A DNA stretch of 58,578 nucleotides from an uncultured Prevotella sp. (lineage in GTDB: Bacteria > Bacteroidota > Bacteroidia > Bacteroidales > Bacteroidaceae). Below are positions 25,761 through 34,512 of this stretch, piece by piece. The DNA is taken from positions 1 through 58,578 of the forward strand of contig CALUGP010000017.1 in the NCBI GenBank assembly GCA_944320195.1, in the 5' to 3' direction. Position 1 is the stretch's first letter. Each line of letters begins with the position of its first letter. The translations under genes and the position numbers were made by a program. The notes under the pieces were generated by a model that was not told where the DNA came from, made no database searches, and worked only from the letters and a program-made list of their open reading frames with translations.

Positions 25761-26347
25761 GCACCAAGGAAGAAATACTTGCCGCATACCGGCGCAACAA
25801 GAACGCCGTAAAAGAATATGACATGCCAGACCTTGACCGTCTGAAAGGCGTGGAGTACGCCGACCCCGTGGCCCGGTTCATCGACATGAGCAAGTCTGTC
25901 GGCGCGGACGTTGTGACGCTTGAGCCTGGCGCGGACATCAACAATGTCATAAAAAAGGCTTATCCCGAGGCGAAAGTCTTTGCCGGCAACGTGCCGGGAA
26001 TAACCATAGCGCAGCTCAATCCTGACACAGTAAGCTCCGCACAGGAGCTTAACGGCACCGACGTAGGCATTGTCCGGGGCGAGATCGGAGTGGCCGAGAA
26101 CGGCTGCATATGGGTTCCGCAGACGATGAAGGAGCGCGCCGTGTGCTTCATATCGGAGTATCTCGTAATCCTGCTGAGCCGCAAGAACATCGTGAGCAAC
26201 ATGCACCAGGCTTACCGCAGGGTGGAGATGACCGGCTACGGATACGGCTGCTTCATCTCGGGACCGTCCAAAACGGCCGACATAGCACAGGCTCTCGTCA
26301 TGGGAGCGCAGGCCGCACGCGGAGTGACCGTAATCCTGACGGACTGA
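25757..26347 (+). CDS. lutC: L-lactate utilisation LUD protein LutC
   Basis: 196 residues, a single LUD domain: GTDVGIVRGEIGVAENGCIW, VCFISEYLVILLSRKNIVSN and the ending GYGCFISGPSKTADIAQALV, which is diagnostic for LutC. It is the last gene of the lutABC operon and is followed by a terminator-like hairpin at 26391-26433. Regulation is not visible apart from the promoter before lutA; no GntR-type regulator is adjacent. Confidence 0.93.
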   Translation: MSTKEEILAAYRRNKNAVKEYDMPDLDRLKGVEYADPVARFIDMSKSVGADVVTLEPGADINNVIKKAYPEAKVFAGNVPGITIAQLNPDTVSSAQELNGTDVGIVRGEIGVAENGCIWVPQTMKERAVCFISEYLVILLSRKNIVSNMHQAYRRVEMTGYGYGCFISGPSKTADIAQALVMGAQAARGVTVILTD

Positions 26348-26390
26348 CGGCGCACATCTCACCAACACCGATGCATGACCGGAAAAAACG

Positions 26391-26433
26391 CAAAGCTCCG
26401 CCTTTTTCACTTGAAAAGAGCGGAGCTTTTAAG
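26391..26433 (+). terminator. Intrinsic terminator after lutC
   Basis: Stem AAGCTCCGC / GCGGAGCTT with an inner CTTTT/AAAAG extension, followed by TTTT. Confidence 0.65.
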
Positions 26434-26497
26434 TTCGCCACAAGCAAGTAAAAAACGTTTGGCAAACAATTACAAACCACATGGTCACAACGCGTTT

Positions 26498-26620
26498 TGC
26501 AAAAGACGGCAAACGACGTTGCAAAAGGCCGTCTTTCAGCGTGCGATTGACGGCCTTTCGCAGCCTGAAAGACGGCCTTTTGCAAACCACTTGGCAACAC
26601 GCTGAAAATCAAGGCATTAC
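26498..26620. repeat. GGCCGTC composite repeat, copy D with tail
   Basis: Units TTGCAAAAGACGGC, TTGCAAAAGGCCGTCTTTC, GCGATTGACGGCCTTTCGC and GAAAGACGGCCTTTTGCAAA, then the tail CTGAAAATCAAGGCATTAC. It lies between lutC and the amino-sugar operon, genes on the same strand. Confidence 0.8.
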
Positions 26621-26674
26621 CAGCCACATTGCAAAATAAAACAAGCAAAGCCCCGTTATATGCATTAAAATGAT

Positions 26675-26682
26675 TAACTTTG
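26675..26682 (+). promoter_or_regulatory. Putative promoter of the amino-sugar operon, -7 element
   Basis: TAACTTTG, 28 bp before the first ATG of the fdtA-like gene. Confidence 0.6.
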
Positions 26683-26710
26683 CCGTTAGCCAACGGCCGC
26701 CAGACCGTTC

Positions 26711-27133
26711 ATGCAAAACCAAACCACGATGAAACACCATGTAGGAAAAATCATTGACCTGCCCAGGATAACCGACCCCAGAGGCAACCTGACCGTGGCC
26801 GAACAGACAGGCAATGTGCCGTTCGCCATAAAAAGAGCCTATTGGGTGTACGACGTGCCTGGAGGCGAAAGCCGCGGAGGCCACGCCCACAAAGAGTGCA
26901 AGGAGCTTATCGTTGCCGTAGGCGGCAGCTTCAACGTGACGCTGGACGACGGATCGCGCCGCGAGACCTACCTGCTGAACCATCCTTACCAGGGACTTCT
27001 CGTAGACACGGGCACATGGCGCACGCTCGACGACTTCTCGTCGGGGGCGGTGTGCCTGGTGCTTGCATCAGAGACTTACGACGAAGGCGACTACATACGC
27101 GACTATGACAAGTTTTTAGAGTACGTGAAATGA
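26711..27133 (+). CDS. fdtA: dTDP-4-keto-6-deoxyglucose 3,4-ketoisomerase-like cupin (FdtA/QdtA family)
   Basis: 140 residues, a single cupin. KIIDLPRITDPRGNLTVAEQ is the conserved start and GGESRGGHAHKECKELIVAV carries the catalytic histidines. Such enzymes convert dTDP-4-keto-6-deoxyglucose into the 3-keto sugar used for Fuc3N or Qui3N. The sequence alone cannot tell FdtA from QdtA, so the product sugar (galacto or gluco form) is open. A second Met at 26729 (MKHHVGK) is a reasonable alternative start. Its stop overlaps the next ATG (27130-27133). Confidence 0.85.
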   Translation: MQNQTTMKHHVGKIIDLPRITDPRGNLTVAEQTGNVPFAIKRAYWVYDVPGGESRGGHAHKECKELIVAVGGSFNVTLDDGSRRETYLLNHPYQGLLVDTGTWRTLDDFSSGAVCLVLASETYDEGDYIRDYDKFLEYVK

Positions 27134-28230
27134 TAAAGATATTCGACCTCAAGAAGATCAACGCGCTTCATTCAGAAGACATTGCCGAGGCCCTGAACCG
27201 CGCCGCCCGCAGCGGATGGTACATACGGGGGGAAGAGACCGCGCGCTTCGAGGCCGAATACGCCGCCTACACGGGCACGCGCTGCTGCGTAGGATGCGGC
27301 AACGGGCTGGACGCGCTGACGCTCATCATGCGCTCATACATGGAAATGGGCGCGATGGCCGGTGGCGACGAGGTGATAGTTCCGGCCAACACGTACATCG
27401 CGTCGATGCTGGCCGTAACACGGTGCGGACTTAAACCGGTGCCCGTGGAGCCGCGCATCGACACGCTGCAGATAGACGACAGCCTCATAGAACAGTACAT
27501 CACGCCGCGCACACGGGCCGTAATGGCCGTCCACATGTATGGCCGCTGCGCCTACACCGGGCGCATGGGCGACATCTGCCGGCGGCACGGCCTGAAGCTG
27601 ATTGAGGACAACGCCCAGGCCCACGGATGCGAATACCGCGGACGCAAGACGGGGTCGCTGGGGCATGCTGCCGCCCACAGCTTCTATCCCACAAAGAACC
27701 TGGGGGCATTGGGAGACGCCGGCGCGGTGACTACAGACGACGGTGAGCTGGCCGAATGCGTCCGCACGCTGGCCAACTACGGCTCGGCACGCCGCTACGT
27801 GTTCGACATGGCCGGAGTGAACAGCCGCATGGACGAGATTCAGGCGGCCGTGCTGTCGGCCAAGCTGAAGCGTCTTGACGAAAACAACGCCGCTCGCCGC
27901 CGCAACGCGCGATATTACATGGAGCACGCAAGCAACCGGCTGATAACTCTGCCAACAGCGGAATATGCGGAAAACAGCGTGTTCCACATATTCCCCGTGC
28001 TGTCAAAAGAGCGCGACAGGCTGCGCCGCTACCTCGAAGAGAACGGCGTACAGACGGACATCCACTACCCCATTCCGCCACACAAACAGAAATGTTACCG
28101 CGCGCTTGCAAACCTAAGCCTGCCCATAACCGAGCAGATTCACCGCGAGGAACTGAGCCTGCCCGTGAACCAGAGCCTGGAAACACATGAGATCGAGACA
28201 ATAACACGACTGCTTAACGACTTCAGATAA
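27130..28230 (+). CDS. fdtB: DegT/DnrJ/EryC1/StrS sugar-nucleotide aminotransferase (FdtB/QdtB-like)
   Basis: 366 residues, PLP-dependent, fold type I. Conserved blocks: GCGNGLDALTLIMRSY, DEVIVPANTYIASMLAVTRC, GLKLIEDNAQAHG (Asp160 contacts the PLP ring) and HSFYPTKNLGALGDAGAVTT with the Schiff-base lysine Lys189. It should aminate the 3-keto-6-deoxyhexose made by the preceding cupin, giving dTDP-3-amino-3,6-dideoxyhexose. It overlaps the gene before by 4 bp and abuts the gene after, so the three form one operon. Confidence 0.88.
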   Translation: MIKIFDLKKINALHSEDIAEALNRAARSGWYIRGEETARFEAEYAAYTGTRCCVGCGNGLDALTLIMRSYMEMGAMAGGDEVIVPANTYIASMLAVTRCGLKPVPVEPRIDTLQIDDSLIEQYITPRTRAVMAVHMYGRCAYTGRMGDICRRHGLKLIEDNAQAHGCEYRGRKTGSLGHAAAHSFYPTKNLGALGDAGAVTTDDGELAECVRTLANYGSARRYVFDMAGVNSRMDEIQAAVLSAKLKRLDENNAARRRNARYYMEHASNRLITLPTAEYAENSVFHIFPVLSKERDRLRRYLEENGVQTDIHYPIPPHKQKCYRALANLSLPITEQIHREELSLPVNQSLETHEIETITRLLNDFR

Positions 28231-29166
28231 ATGCACATAAGCGAAATTTCACCCACAGAGTATGTGTCGGCGTTCGGCCAAACAGGGCATGTGTTCAACT
28301 CTGTAGCCTTCTCCGAACTCAACCGGGGCAAGGCCTCCGCCCTGCACTACCTGGCGTTCTGCGACACAAAACTACGCTTCGGCCTGATTCTGGGCGAGCG
28401 CGGCGACGGCCTGTACAGTCCGTTCTCGGCACCGTTCGGCGGCTTCGAGCAGAACGGACGGCAATGTCTGGAAAAGATGGAAGAGGCCGTAATAGAGCTG
28501 AAGGCATATGCCGCCGGCGACAAAGCCAGGCCGGGCAAGGCAGTACACATCACCCTGCCGCCGCCGATATACGGCGGAAGCGAGCCCGCGAAGTGGGCCA
28601 ACGTGATGCAGAGACACGGCACACTGGAGCACATCGACCTAAACTATCACTTCGACCTGACGCAGACCACACGCTATGAAGACGTGGCAGAACGCAACGC
28701 AAGGAAGAACCTGCACCGCGCCCTGCGCGAAGACTTCGGCTTCACCAGGCTCGACAGCACAAGCGGAGATGACATAGAACGCGCCTACCGCATAATAAAA
28801 GCCAACCGCGAGGAGCACGGATATCCGTTGAGAATGAGCCTGCAGGCCGTAAAGGACACAGCCAGGACGCTGCATGCCGACTTCTTCGCAATGACACTCA
28901 AGGGCAAGGACGTGGCCGCCGCGCAAGTGTTCCACGTAGCCAAGGACGTGGCCCAAGTGATATATTGGGGAGATCTGCACGCATATTCTCACCTCAGGAC
29001 AATGAACAGGCTGGCCTACGAGATGTTTTCTTACTACCACGGACAAGGTCTAAGGATCCTAGACATCGGCCCGTCAACCGTGAACGGCGTGCCCAACCAT
29101 GGACTGTGCAGTTTCAAGGAAAGCATAGGCTGCCTGGCAACGCCCAAATTCAGCTTCACGATATGA
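28231..29166 (+). CDS. FemAB-like / GNAT-fold acyltransferase in the amino-sugar operon
   Basis: 311 residues, starting one base after the aminotransferase stop. The C-terminal half looks like a GNAT/FemAB fold (NARKNLHRALREDFGFTRLD, FAMTLKGKDVAAAQVFHVA, RTMNRLAYEMFSYYHGQGLR, ILDIGPSTVNGVPNHGLCSF). In the known Fdt and Qdt pathways the third enzyme is a left-handed beta-helix (hexapeptide-repeat) acetyltransferase; this protein has no hexapeptide repeats. By position it is the candidate N-acyltransferase for the amino sugar, or a transferase that attaches an amino acid to it. That role is inference. Confidence 0.7.
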   Translation: MHISEISPTEYVSAFGQTGHVFNSVAFSELNRGKASALHYLAFCDTKLRFGLILGERGDGLYSPFSAPFGGFEQNGRQCLEKMEEAVIELKAYAAGDKARPGKAVHITLPPPIYGGSEPAKWANVMQRHGTLEHIDLNYHFDLTQTTRYEDVAERNARKNLHRALREDFGFTRLDSTSGDDIERAYRIIKANREEHGYPLRMSLQAVKDTARTLHADFFAMTLKGKDVAAAQVFHVAKDVAQVIYWGDLHAYSHLRTMNRLAYEMFSYYHGQGLRILDIGPSTVNGVPNHGLCSFKESIGCLATPKFSFTI

Positions 29167-29180
29167 AAAAGTCAAACAGA

Positions 29181-29263
29181 AAAACGGTAAAAAAATAAAA
29201 CGGTAAAAACAATCGCGAAACGCACGACTTGCATTTTTACCGTTTTACCTTCTTACCGTTTTA
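29181..29263. terminator. Bidirectional hairpin between convergent genes
   Basis: The arms AAAACGGTAAAAAAATAAAA (continuing CGGTAAAAA) at 29181-29209 and their near-perfect complement at 29235-29263 form a 29-bp stem with about three mismatches, A- and T-rich at both ends. It separates the acyltransferase gene from the convergent beta-barrel gene. Confidence 0.6.
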
Positions 29264-29274
29264 CCTTCTTAAAA

Positions 29275-30039
29275 TTAAAGTATTCTGCCGCAAAGACGGA
29301 AATTCAATACCGGATAAACAGTTATCTTACTGAGCGCTTCCATAAGTCCGCCGTCATCACTGCCCAAGTCTTCACTGGTAAGTTCGTCTCCGTTACAGTA
29401 AAGTTTTGGCGACCCCCAGAACATCACACCTGCCTCAAACATGAAACCGATGCGCTTCTTGGGCACTGCACGGCCGACACCTATGCCCAAGTAAGGCTTG
29501 AACGAGGCGGTCTTTATCTCCGCACTGATGTTTCCGTTCTGGTCTGGAGTGAGCAAATAGTCGCCCATTTCATAACCAATCATGTTGTCAGGGTGATCCC
29601 TGTTGTACTCAGTGATGCCCATAAGCAGGCCGTCCTGCTTGTTGTAAGCCTTGATTATGGCCGACGTTCCGAAGTAAGCACCGGCCGTAATGTGGAACGA
29701 ACTCTTCTTGAACGGGAACACATCGAACAGCAGTTTGCCGTGAGTGAAGCCTATCTTAGCCTCAATCTCAGCCGTCTCAGGTATGTCATAACCCGAGGCA
29801 CTGGGCAGTTCGCTGATGTCAAGTTCGGTGTCAAACTTTATCGACGGCATGAAGCTCATACCTGCACGAACCTGCACATAGTTGCCGATAGGTGCCGCAA
29901 CGTCGAATCCCACACCGGGAGTTCCAGCCGTAACGCCCACCGAAAGATGGTTAAACATGTTCTTGTCTTCATCTTGCGCATTGACTGTCAATGCCACGAA
30001 GAGCATTGCTACGGGCAAAATAAGATGTTTCAGTCTCAT
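29275..30039 (-). CDS. Predicted outer-membrane beta-barrel protein of unknown function
   Basis: 254 residues. Signal peptide MRLKHLILPVAMLFVALTVN with cleavage near NAQDED. The mature part has regular alternating strands ending in aromatic residues (HLSVGVTAGTPGVGFDVAAP, YVQVRAGMSFMPSI, FHITAGAYFGTS, RIGFMFEAGVMFWGSPKLY) and ends ITVYPVLNFRLCGRIL, as in small outer-membrane barrels. I do not recognise a specific family. A TAACTTTG -7 element lies upstream at 30159-30166, divergent from the RNA methyltransferase promoter. Confidence 0.75.
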   Translation of the reverse strand: MRLKHLILPVAMLFVALTVNAQDEDKNMFNHLSVGVTAGTPGVGFDVAAPIGNYVQVRAGMSFMPSIKFDTELDISELPSASGYDIPETAEIEAKIGFTHGKLLFDVFPFKKSSFHITAGAYFGTSAIIKAYNKQDGLLMGITEYNRDHPDNMIGYEMGDYLLTPDQNGNISAEIKTASFKPYLGIGVGRAVPKKRIGFMFEAGVMFWGSPKLYCNGDELTSEDLGSDDGGLMEALSKITVYPVLNFRLCGRIL

Positions 30040-30158
30040 AATGAAATTGCTTTTAAATTGTTAATATAAAGTTTTATCAAATCCGTCCAGTGCTAAATTA
30101 TGTAAACAAAACGGGTACAAATCAGCCTAAACAAGGCCAAAACCGTCCTGTTTTTCTG

Positions 30159-30166
30159 CAAAGTTA
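30159..30166 (-). promoter_or_regulatory. Putative promoter of the beta-barrel gene, -7 element
   Basis: TAACTTTG on the minus strand, giving a leader of about 115 nt. Confidence 0.5.
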
Positions 30167-30192
30167 AGTTAATATAGTTAATCATCCAACAT

Positions 30193-30227
30193 TTTGTCTA
30201 AAAACTTTAAAATAATTAGTAACTTTG
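30193..30227 (+). promoter_or_regulatory. Promoter of the RNA methyltransferase gene
   Basis: TTTG at 30193-30196 and TAACTTTG at 30220-30227, with a spacer of 23 bp, slightly long. It places the RNA start after the ATG at 30194 and so supports translation from 30254. Confidence 0.6.
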
Positions 30228-30253
30228 CATTATCAAGAATTTACATTCATACA

Positions 30254-31696
30254 ATGACTCTGCCCAAAGACTTCATCACGCAGACCAAAGCCGCCTTAGG
30301 CGACAGACTTTGGCAAATCCTGGCCGACGGACTGGCCGCTGAACCGCCAGCAAGCATAAGGACAAATCCATATAAGTGCGCCGACGGCGAGTGGGAAGTG
30401 GGCAGTAGCGACGGACGTGTGCCTTGGTGTGCCGACGGATATTATCTTTCGGCACGACCAAACTTCACGTTCGATCCGATGCTGCATGCCGGCATGTACT
30501 ACGTGCAGGAAGCCTCGTCAATGTTTCTCGACCGCGTATTGCGCCAATATGCGGCTGACGGACCTGTAAGAATGCTTGACATGTGCGCCGCTCCGGGTGG
30601 AAAATCGACCGTAGCGCGTGCCGCCCTGCCCGAAGGCAGCCTTCTGGTAAGTAATGAACCGGTGCGCCAACGAGCCAACATATTGGCCGAAAACATGCAG
30701 AAGTTCGGTCACCGCGATGTCATCGTGACCAACAACTATCCGCAAGACTTCGCACACAGCGGCATCGTCTTCGACATAATACTGGCCGATGTGCCGTGTT
30801 CAGGCGAAGGAATGTTCCGCAAAGACCCTGCCGCCATTGGCGAATGGAGCCTGCAAAACGTGGAAAAATGCTGGCGACTGCAACGCGAAATCGTTGCTGA
30901 CGCATGGCGATGCCTGCGTCCGGGAGGGCTGTTCATCTACTCGACTTGCACTTTCAATACCAAGGAGGATGAACTGAACGTAATGTATATGTGCGAAGAA
31001 ATTGGCGCGGAAGTGCTCAATGTCGACATCAACGACAGTTGGAGAATAACAGAGTCGGCGTTCACAGGCTTCGACAAGCCCGTATACCGCTTCATCCCCG
31101 GACTCACACGAGGCGAAGGACTGTTCATGGCTGTAATGCGCAAGCCTGAAAACGGACACGCCGAAAACATCAGCCAAAAGACTAAAAAGGCTAAGAAGGA
31201 ACGCCATCAAAAGCGCGACAACGGGGTTGCCTGTACCTGCATGAAATGGCTCAGACGGCCAGACGACTTCAACACAGCCGTGAACGGGAACACGATAACT
31301 GCCATTCCACGTTCATGGGAACCTCTTTACAACATCATTAACAAAAGCCTCAACGTCTTGTCAGCCGGCGTCACGCTTGGAGAAATGAAAGGCAAAGACA
31401 TCATTCCGGCGCAAGCATTGGCCTTGTCGACAAGCATTGACCGCTCAGCCTTTCCAAATGTCGAACTTGACTACGCTCAAGCCGTCAGCTATCTGCGCAA
31501 AGAGGCCGTTCCATTGGCGGAGGGCACACCTTGCGGACACGTTCTCATGACATACAAAGACATACCGCTGGGGTTTGAAAAAAACATCGGGAACCGCGCC
31601 AACAACTTGTATCCGGCCGAATGGAAGATAAAAAGCACGCACACGCCGGAAGGGAACAACGAAATCTTAAATCAAGTATCAAGAGACAGAATTTAA
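30254..31696 (+). CDS. RsmF/NOP2-family RNA (cytosine-C5) methyltransferase
   Basis: 480 residues from ATG 30254; the promoter at 30220-30227 rules out the earlier in-frame ATG at 30194. SAM motif MLDMCAAPGGKSTVARAALP, motif IV DVPCSGEGMFRKDPAAIGEW with one catalytic Cys, and YSTCTFNTKEDELNVMYMCE with the second catalytic Cys. The C-terminal 150 residues (SYLRKEAVPLAEGTPCGHVL, YKDIPLGFEKNIGNRANNLY) form the RsmF-type PUA-like domain. It probably makes m5C in 16S rRNA, but the exact target is not determined by sequence. Confidence 0.88.
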   Translation: MTLPKDFITQTKAALGDRLWQILADGLAAEPPASIRTNPYKCADGEWEVGSSDGRVPWCADGYYLSARPNFTFDPMLHAGMYYVQEASSMFLDRVLRQYAADGPVRMLDMCAAPGGKSTVARAALPEGSLLVSNEPVRQRANILAENMQKFGHRDVIVTNNYPQDFAHSGIVFDIILADVPCSGEGMFRKDPAAIGEWSLQNVEKCWRLQREIVADAWRCLRPGGLFIYSTCTFNTKEDELNVMYMCEEIGAEVLNVDINDSWRITESAFTGFDKPVYRFIPGLTRGEGLFMAVMRKPENGHAENISQKTKKAKKERHQKRDNGVACTCMKWLRRPDDFNTAVNGNTITAIPRSWEPLYNIINKSLNVLSAGVTLGEMKGKDIIPAQALALSTSIDRSAFPNVELDYAQAVSYLRKEAVPLAEGTPCGHVLMTYKDIPLGFEKNIGNRANNLYPAEWKIKSTHTPEGNNEILNQVSRDRI

Positions 31697-31774
31697 GGAA
31701 ATACGCCATGACCGCATTGGCTTGTTTGTCCAATCGGATTTACTTGGCTTATTCAACAATCAAACAATAGAGCA

Positions 31775-32569
31775 ATGAAACAATATCTTGACCTGCTCAA
31801 CCGCATAATGACGGAAGGCATAAAGAAGCACGACCGCACGGGAACGGGCACAATAAGCATCTTCGGAAACCAAATGCGATTCAATCTCGAAGACGGTTTT
31901 CCACTGCTTACGACGAAAAAGCTGCATCTGAAATCAATCATCTACGAGCTGCTGTGGTTCCTTCGCGGCGACACAAACGTGAAATACCTACAGGAGCACG
32001 GAGTCAGCATATGGGACGAATGGGCAGGAGACGACGGCGAGCTAGGCCCCGTCTACGGTCACCAGTGGCGCTCATGGCCAGACAATAACGGCGGACACAT
32101 CGACCAGATAAAGAATGTTGTGGAACAGATACGCAACAATCCGGACTCGCGCCGCATGATAGTGAGCGCATGGAACGTGGCCGAGATCAGCCAGATGCAC
32201 CTGCCGCCGTGCCACTGCCTGTTCCAATTCTATGTTGCGGACGGGCGCCTCAGCCTACAGCTTTACCAACGCAGCGCCGACACTTTCCTCGGAGTGCCGT
32301 TCAACATTGCGTCTTACGCCCTGCTGTTGATGATGACGGCGCAGGTAACGGGGCTGAAGCCGGGCGACTTCATACATACAACAGGCGACACACACCTGTA
32401 CCTCAACCATCTGGAACAGGTCAAACTGCAACTTACGCGTGAGCCAAGGCCACTGCCCAAGATGACCATCAACCCTGACGTAAAGGACATTTTCGACTTC
32501 AGATACGAGGACTTCAAGCTTGAGAACTATAACCCCTGGCCGCACATCAAGGCCGAAGTGAGCGTGTAA
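31775..32569 (+). CDS. thyA: Thymidylate synthase
   Basis: 264 residues, exactly the E. coli length. Methylates dUMP with methylene-tetrahydrofolate. Catalytic Cys146 lies in [14 protein letters not shown]. The phosphate-binding [17 protein letters not shown] and RRMIVSAWN arginines and the folate/dUMP block [20 protein letters not shown] are all intact. It lies 78 bp after the RNA methyltransferase gene and 106 bp before folA, the usual thyA-folA pair; a heptad hairpin sits between the two. Confidence 0.97.
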   Translation: MKQYLDLLNRIMTEGIKKHDRTGTGTISIFGNQMRFNLEDGFPLLTTKKLHLKSIIYELLWFLRGDTNVKYLQEHGVSIWDEWAGDDGELGPVYGHQWRSWPDNNGGHIDQIKNVVEQIRNNPDSRRMIVSAWNVAEISQMHLPPCHCLFQFYVADGRLSLQLYQRSADTFLGVPFNIASYALLLMMTAQVTGLKPGDFIHTTGDTHLYLNHLEQVKLQLTREPRPLPKMTINPDVKDIFDFRYEDFKLENYNPWPHIKAEVSV

Positions 32570-32571
32570 TA

Positions 32572-32651
32572 AATTAAGAATCAAGAGTTAAGAATTAAGA
32601 AAATCATCAGCAATTCATGTTTTCTTAATTCTTAACTCTTGATTCTTAATT
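32572..32651. repeat. Heptad inverted-repeat hairpin 4, perfect 32-bp arms with a compensated change
   Basis: The arms 32572-32603 and 32620-32651 are exact reverse complements around a 16-nt loop. One heptad reads ATCAAGA instead of ATTAAGA, and the other arm has the matching TCTTGAT, so pairing is kept. It lies between thyA and folA. Confidence 0.85.
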
Positions 32652-32675
32652 TTCCAACAATAAAAAAGTATTACC

Positions 32676-33158
32676 ATGCGAGTATCAATCATCGCCGCAG
32701 TGGCACGCAACCGCGCCATCGGCAAGGACAACAAACTGCTGTATTGGCTGCCCGACGACCTCAAACGCTTCAAGGCCTTGACTACCGGGCACACCATAAT
32801 AATGGGGCGTAAGACGTTCGAGTCGCTGCCGAAGGGCGCACTTCCCAACCGCCGCAACATCGTGCTGAGCCGCACCCGGCAAGAATTCCCTGGCTGTGAC
32901 ACTTTTCCATCGCTCGAGGAGGCACTAAGACGCTGCTCCGACGAAGAAGACATTTACATAATAGGCGGCGCAGAAGTCTACGCACAGGCCATCGACCGAG
33001 CCGACCGCCTCTGCCTGACTGAGATAGCCGACACGCCAGATGGCGCCGACGCGTTTTTCCCTGAATACAGCGGTTGGCGCGAGACATGGCGTGAAGAGCA
33101 TGCCCGCGACAAACGCCACGAACATGATTTTGCCTTCGTCAACTATGCAAAAAGCTGA
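32676..33158 (+). CDS. folA: Dihydrofolate reductase
   Basis: 160 residues. Regenerates tetrahydrofolate from the dihydrofolate made by ThyA. The N-terminus VSIIAAVARNRAIGKDNKLL is the classic DHFR start; Asp27 (WLPDDLKRFK) is the proton donor; TIIMGRKTFESLP binds NADPH, and IYIIGGAEVYAQAI is the conserved GG loop. Downstream of thyA in the same direction; convergent with the thioredoxin-family gene, with repeat copy E between. Confidence 0.96.
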   Translation: MRVSIIAAVARNRAIGKDNKLLYWLPDDLKRFKALTTGHTIIMGRKTFESLPKGALPNRRNIVLSRTRQEFPGCDTFPSLEEALRRCSDEEDIYIIGGAEVYAQAIDRADRLCLTEIADTPDGADAFFPEYSGWRETWREEHARDKRHEHDFAFVNYAKS

Positions 33159-33203
33159 CTGATGATAACACGCTGACAGACAGGCGTTTACCTGTCGTCA
33201 TCC

Positions 33204-33288
33204 CAAAGGCCGTTTTTTACAATGTAAAAGACGGCCTTTTAGAATACAAAAGACGGCCTTTTACGATGCGAAAGGCCGTCTTTTGCCA
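33204..33288. repeat. GGCCGTC composite repeat, copy E
   Basis: Units AAAGGCCGTTTTTTAC, GTAAAAGACGGCCTTTTAG, ACAAAAGACGGCCTTTTACG and GAAAGGCCGTCTTTTGCC. It lies between convergent genes and could double as a bidirectional terminator. Confidence 0.8.
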
Positions 33289-33326
33289 AGTATTGAACAT
33301 ATTGCGATTTGGCAGACAGCAGCCGG

Positions 33327-34502
33327 CTATCTGCCACCAAGATGTTTCTTCACATTTTCCTTAAGGTTTCCTTTGCTGTAACCGCTCCACTGCGCGAGCA
33401 AGATTCCTTGCGGAGAAACCAGCACATAGTGAGGAATGCCCCACACGCCATACTTAGCCGCCATGCCGCTTCGCCCCTTTTTGTCGCTGAGGTTGTACCA
33501 TGTCATGCCATGCTTTGGCGACTCTTGTCTCCATATTTCCTCCGTATCGAGCGACAGGCTGACAATGACAAGAGAGTCTTTGTACGCCTCGCCCACCTCT
33601 TTCATCTCCGGAATGGCCTGCACGCAAGGGCCGCAACCAATGCTCCAGAAGTCTAATAAAATATATTTTCCTTTGAAGTCAGCCAAGTGATGAACACCTC
33701 CGTCTATGTCAAACAAGTCCCCGTCGGCGGCAGGCTCGCCCTTAGCAATCTCCTTCGGGGGATAAACCGTTATGCCTATTTCACTCCCCGTCATCGTATT
33801 CTTCCACTTGTCAGGCAGCCGGTCATACAGTTCCCTTACGGCGTTCATGCCTTTTTCGTTGTCATAAGATTTCGCAAAGATGGCGTTTCCGTTCAACTCT
33901 TCCATCCAAGCGTCGTCAACATCCATTCCGTCCATGACCGCAGTCTCAGCCATTATCACACTGTCCACCGCCATACACTTGTCTTTATCGAGACTGTCGA
34001 GCTTTGCCTGTACGGCGGCTTTGTCCCCGTCAGCCAACGTTCCGCTCCTCATCATTGAACGAAGAGCGTCAACATGTATGTCAATAAGCTGTATCCTGTC
34101 CCACCACTTACGCGCCGCCATGACTATTTTCTGCCTGGTCTGCTGTTCGGGAATGTCGCTCTCAACATCCCAAGTGTACACGAGCATGCCGTCGCCTGAT
34201 ATGCTTATATGGCTTCCGGGACGTACATAAACGTCAAGAACCATGCTTATAGTATCGCCCTTCATGGCAAACAGCGTCATCGGCTCCACTCCGTTGCCCG
34301 TTGTTTCACCGCTGAACCTGAACCTGTTACCGGTTATCGTGTCGCCGTCAACAACCTTAAGGATGTCTCCTATATTACGAAATAGCTGTACAAACGTGCC
34401 CTCCGGCACATTCTTTATTGTCCCTTCAATTACATAACGATCTTGCGCTTGCATCGCAATGAATGCCGAAACAAGCGAAACAACCATTATAAACCTTTTC
34501 AT
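33327..34502 (-). CDS. Exported DUF4369/thioredoxin-fold (TlpA-like) protein
   Basis: 391 residues. Signal peptide MKRFIMVVSLVSAFIAMQAQ. The N-terminal domain (about 22-115: VIEGTIKNVPEGTFVQLFRN) is DUF4369-like. After a helical middle, a thioredoxin domain runs from about 255: ILLDFWSIGCGPCVQAIPEM with active-site Cys290-x-x-Cys293, and the cis-Pro loop WGIPHYVLVSPQG. Such Bacteroidetes proteins act as periplasmic thiol reductants or oxidants. It lies 10 bp behind the lrp-like gene and is probably co-transcribed with it, which is an unusual pairing. Confidence 0.87.
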   Translation of the reverse strand: MKRFIMVVSLVSAFIAMQAQDRYVIEGTIKNVPEGTFVQLFRNIGDILKVVDGDTITGNRFRFSGETTGNGVEPMTLFAMKGDTISMVLDVYVRPGSHISISGDGMLVYTWDVESDIPEQQTRQKIVMAARKWWDRIQLIDIHVDALRSMMRSGTLADGDKAAVQAKLDSLDKDKCMAVDSVIMAETAVMDGMDVDDAWMEELNGNAIFAKSYDNEKGMNAVRELYDRLPDKWKNTMTGSEIGITVYPPKEIAKGEPAADGDLFDIDGGVHHLADFKGKYILLDFWSIGCGPCVQAIPEMKEVGEAYKDSLVIVSLSLDTEEIWRQESPKHGMTWYNLSDKKGRSGMAAKYGVWGIPHYVLVSPQGILLAQWSGYSKGNLKENVKKHLGGR

Positions 34503-34512
34503 ATACTACATG

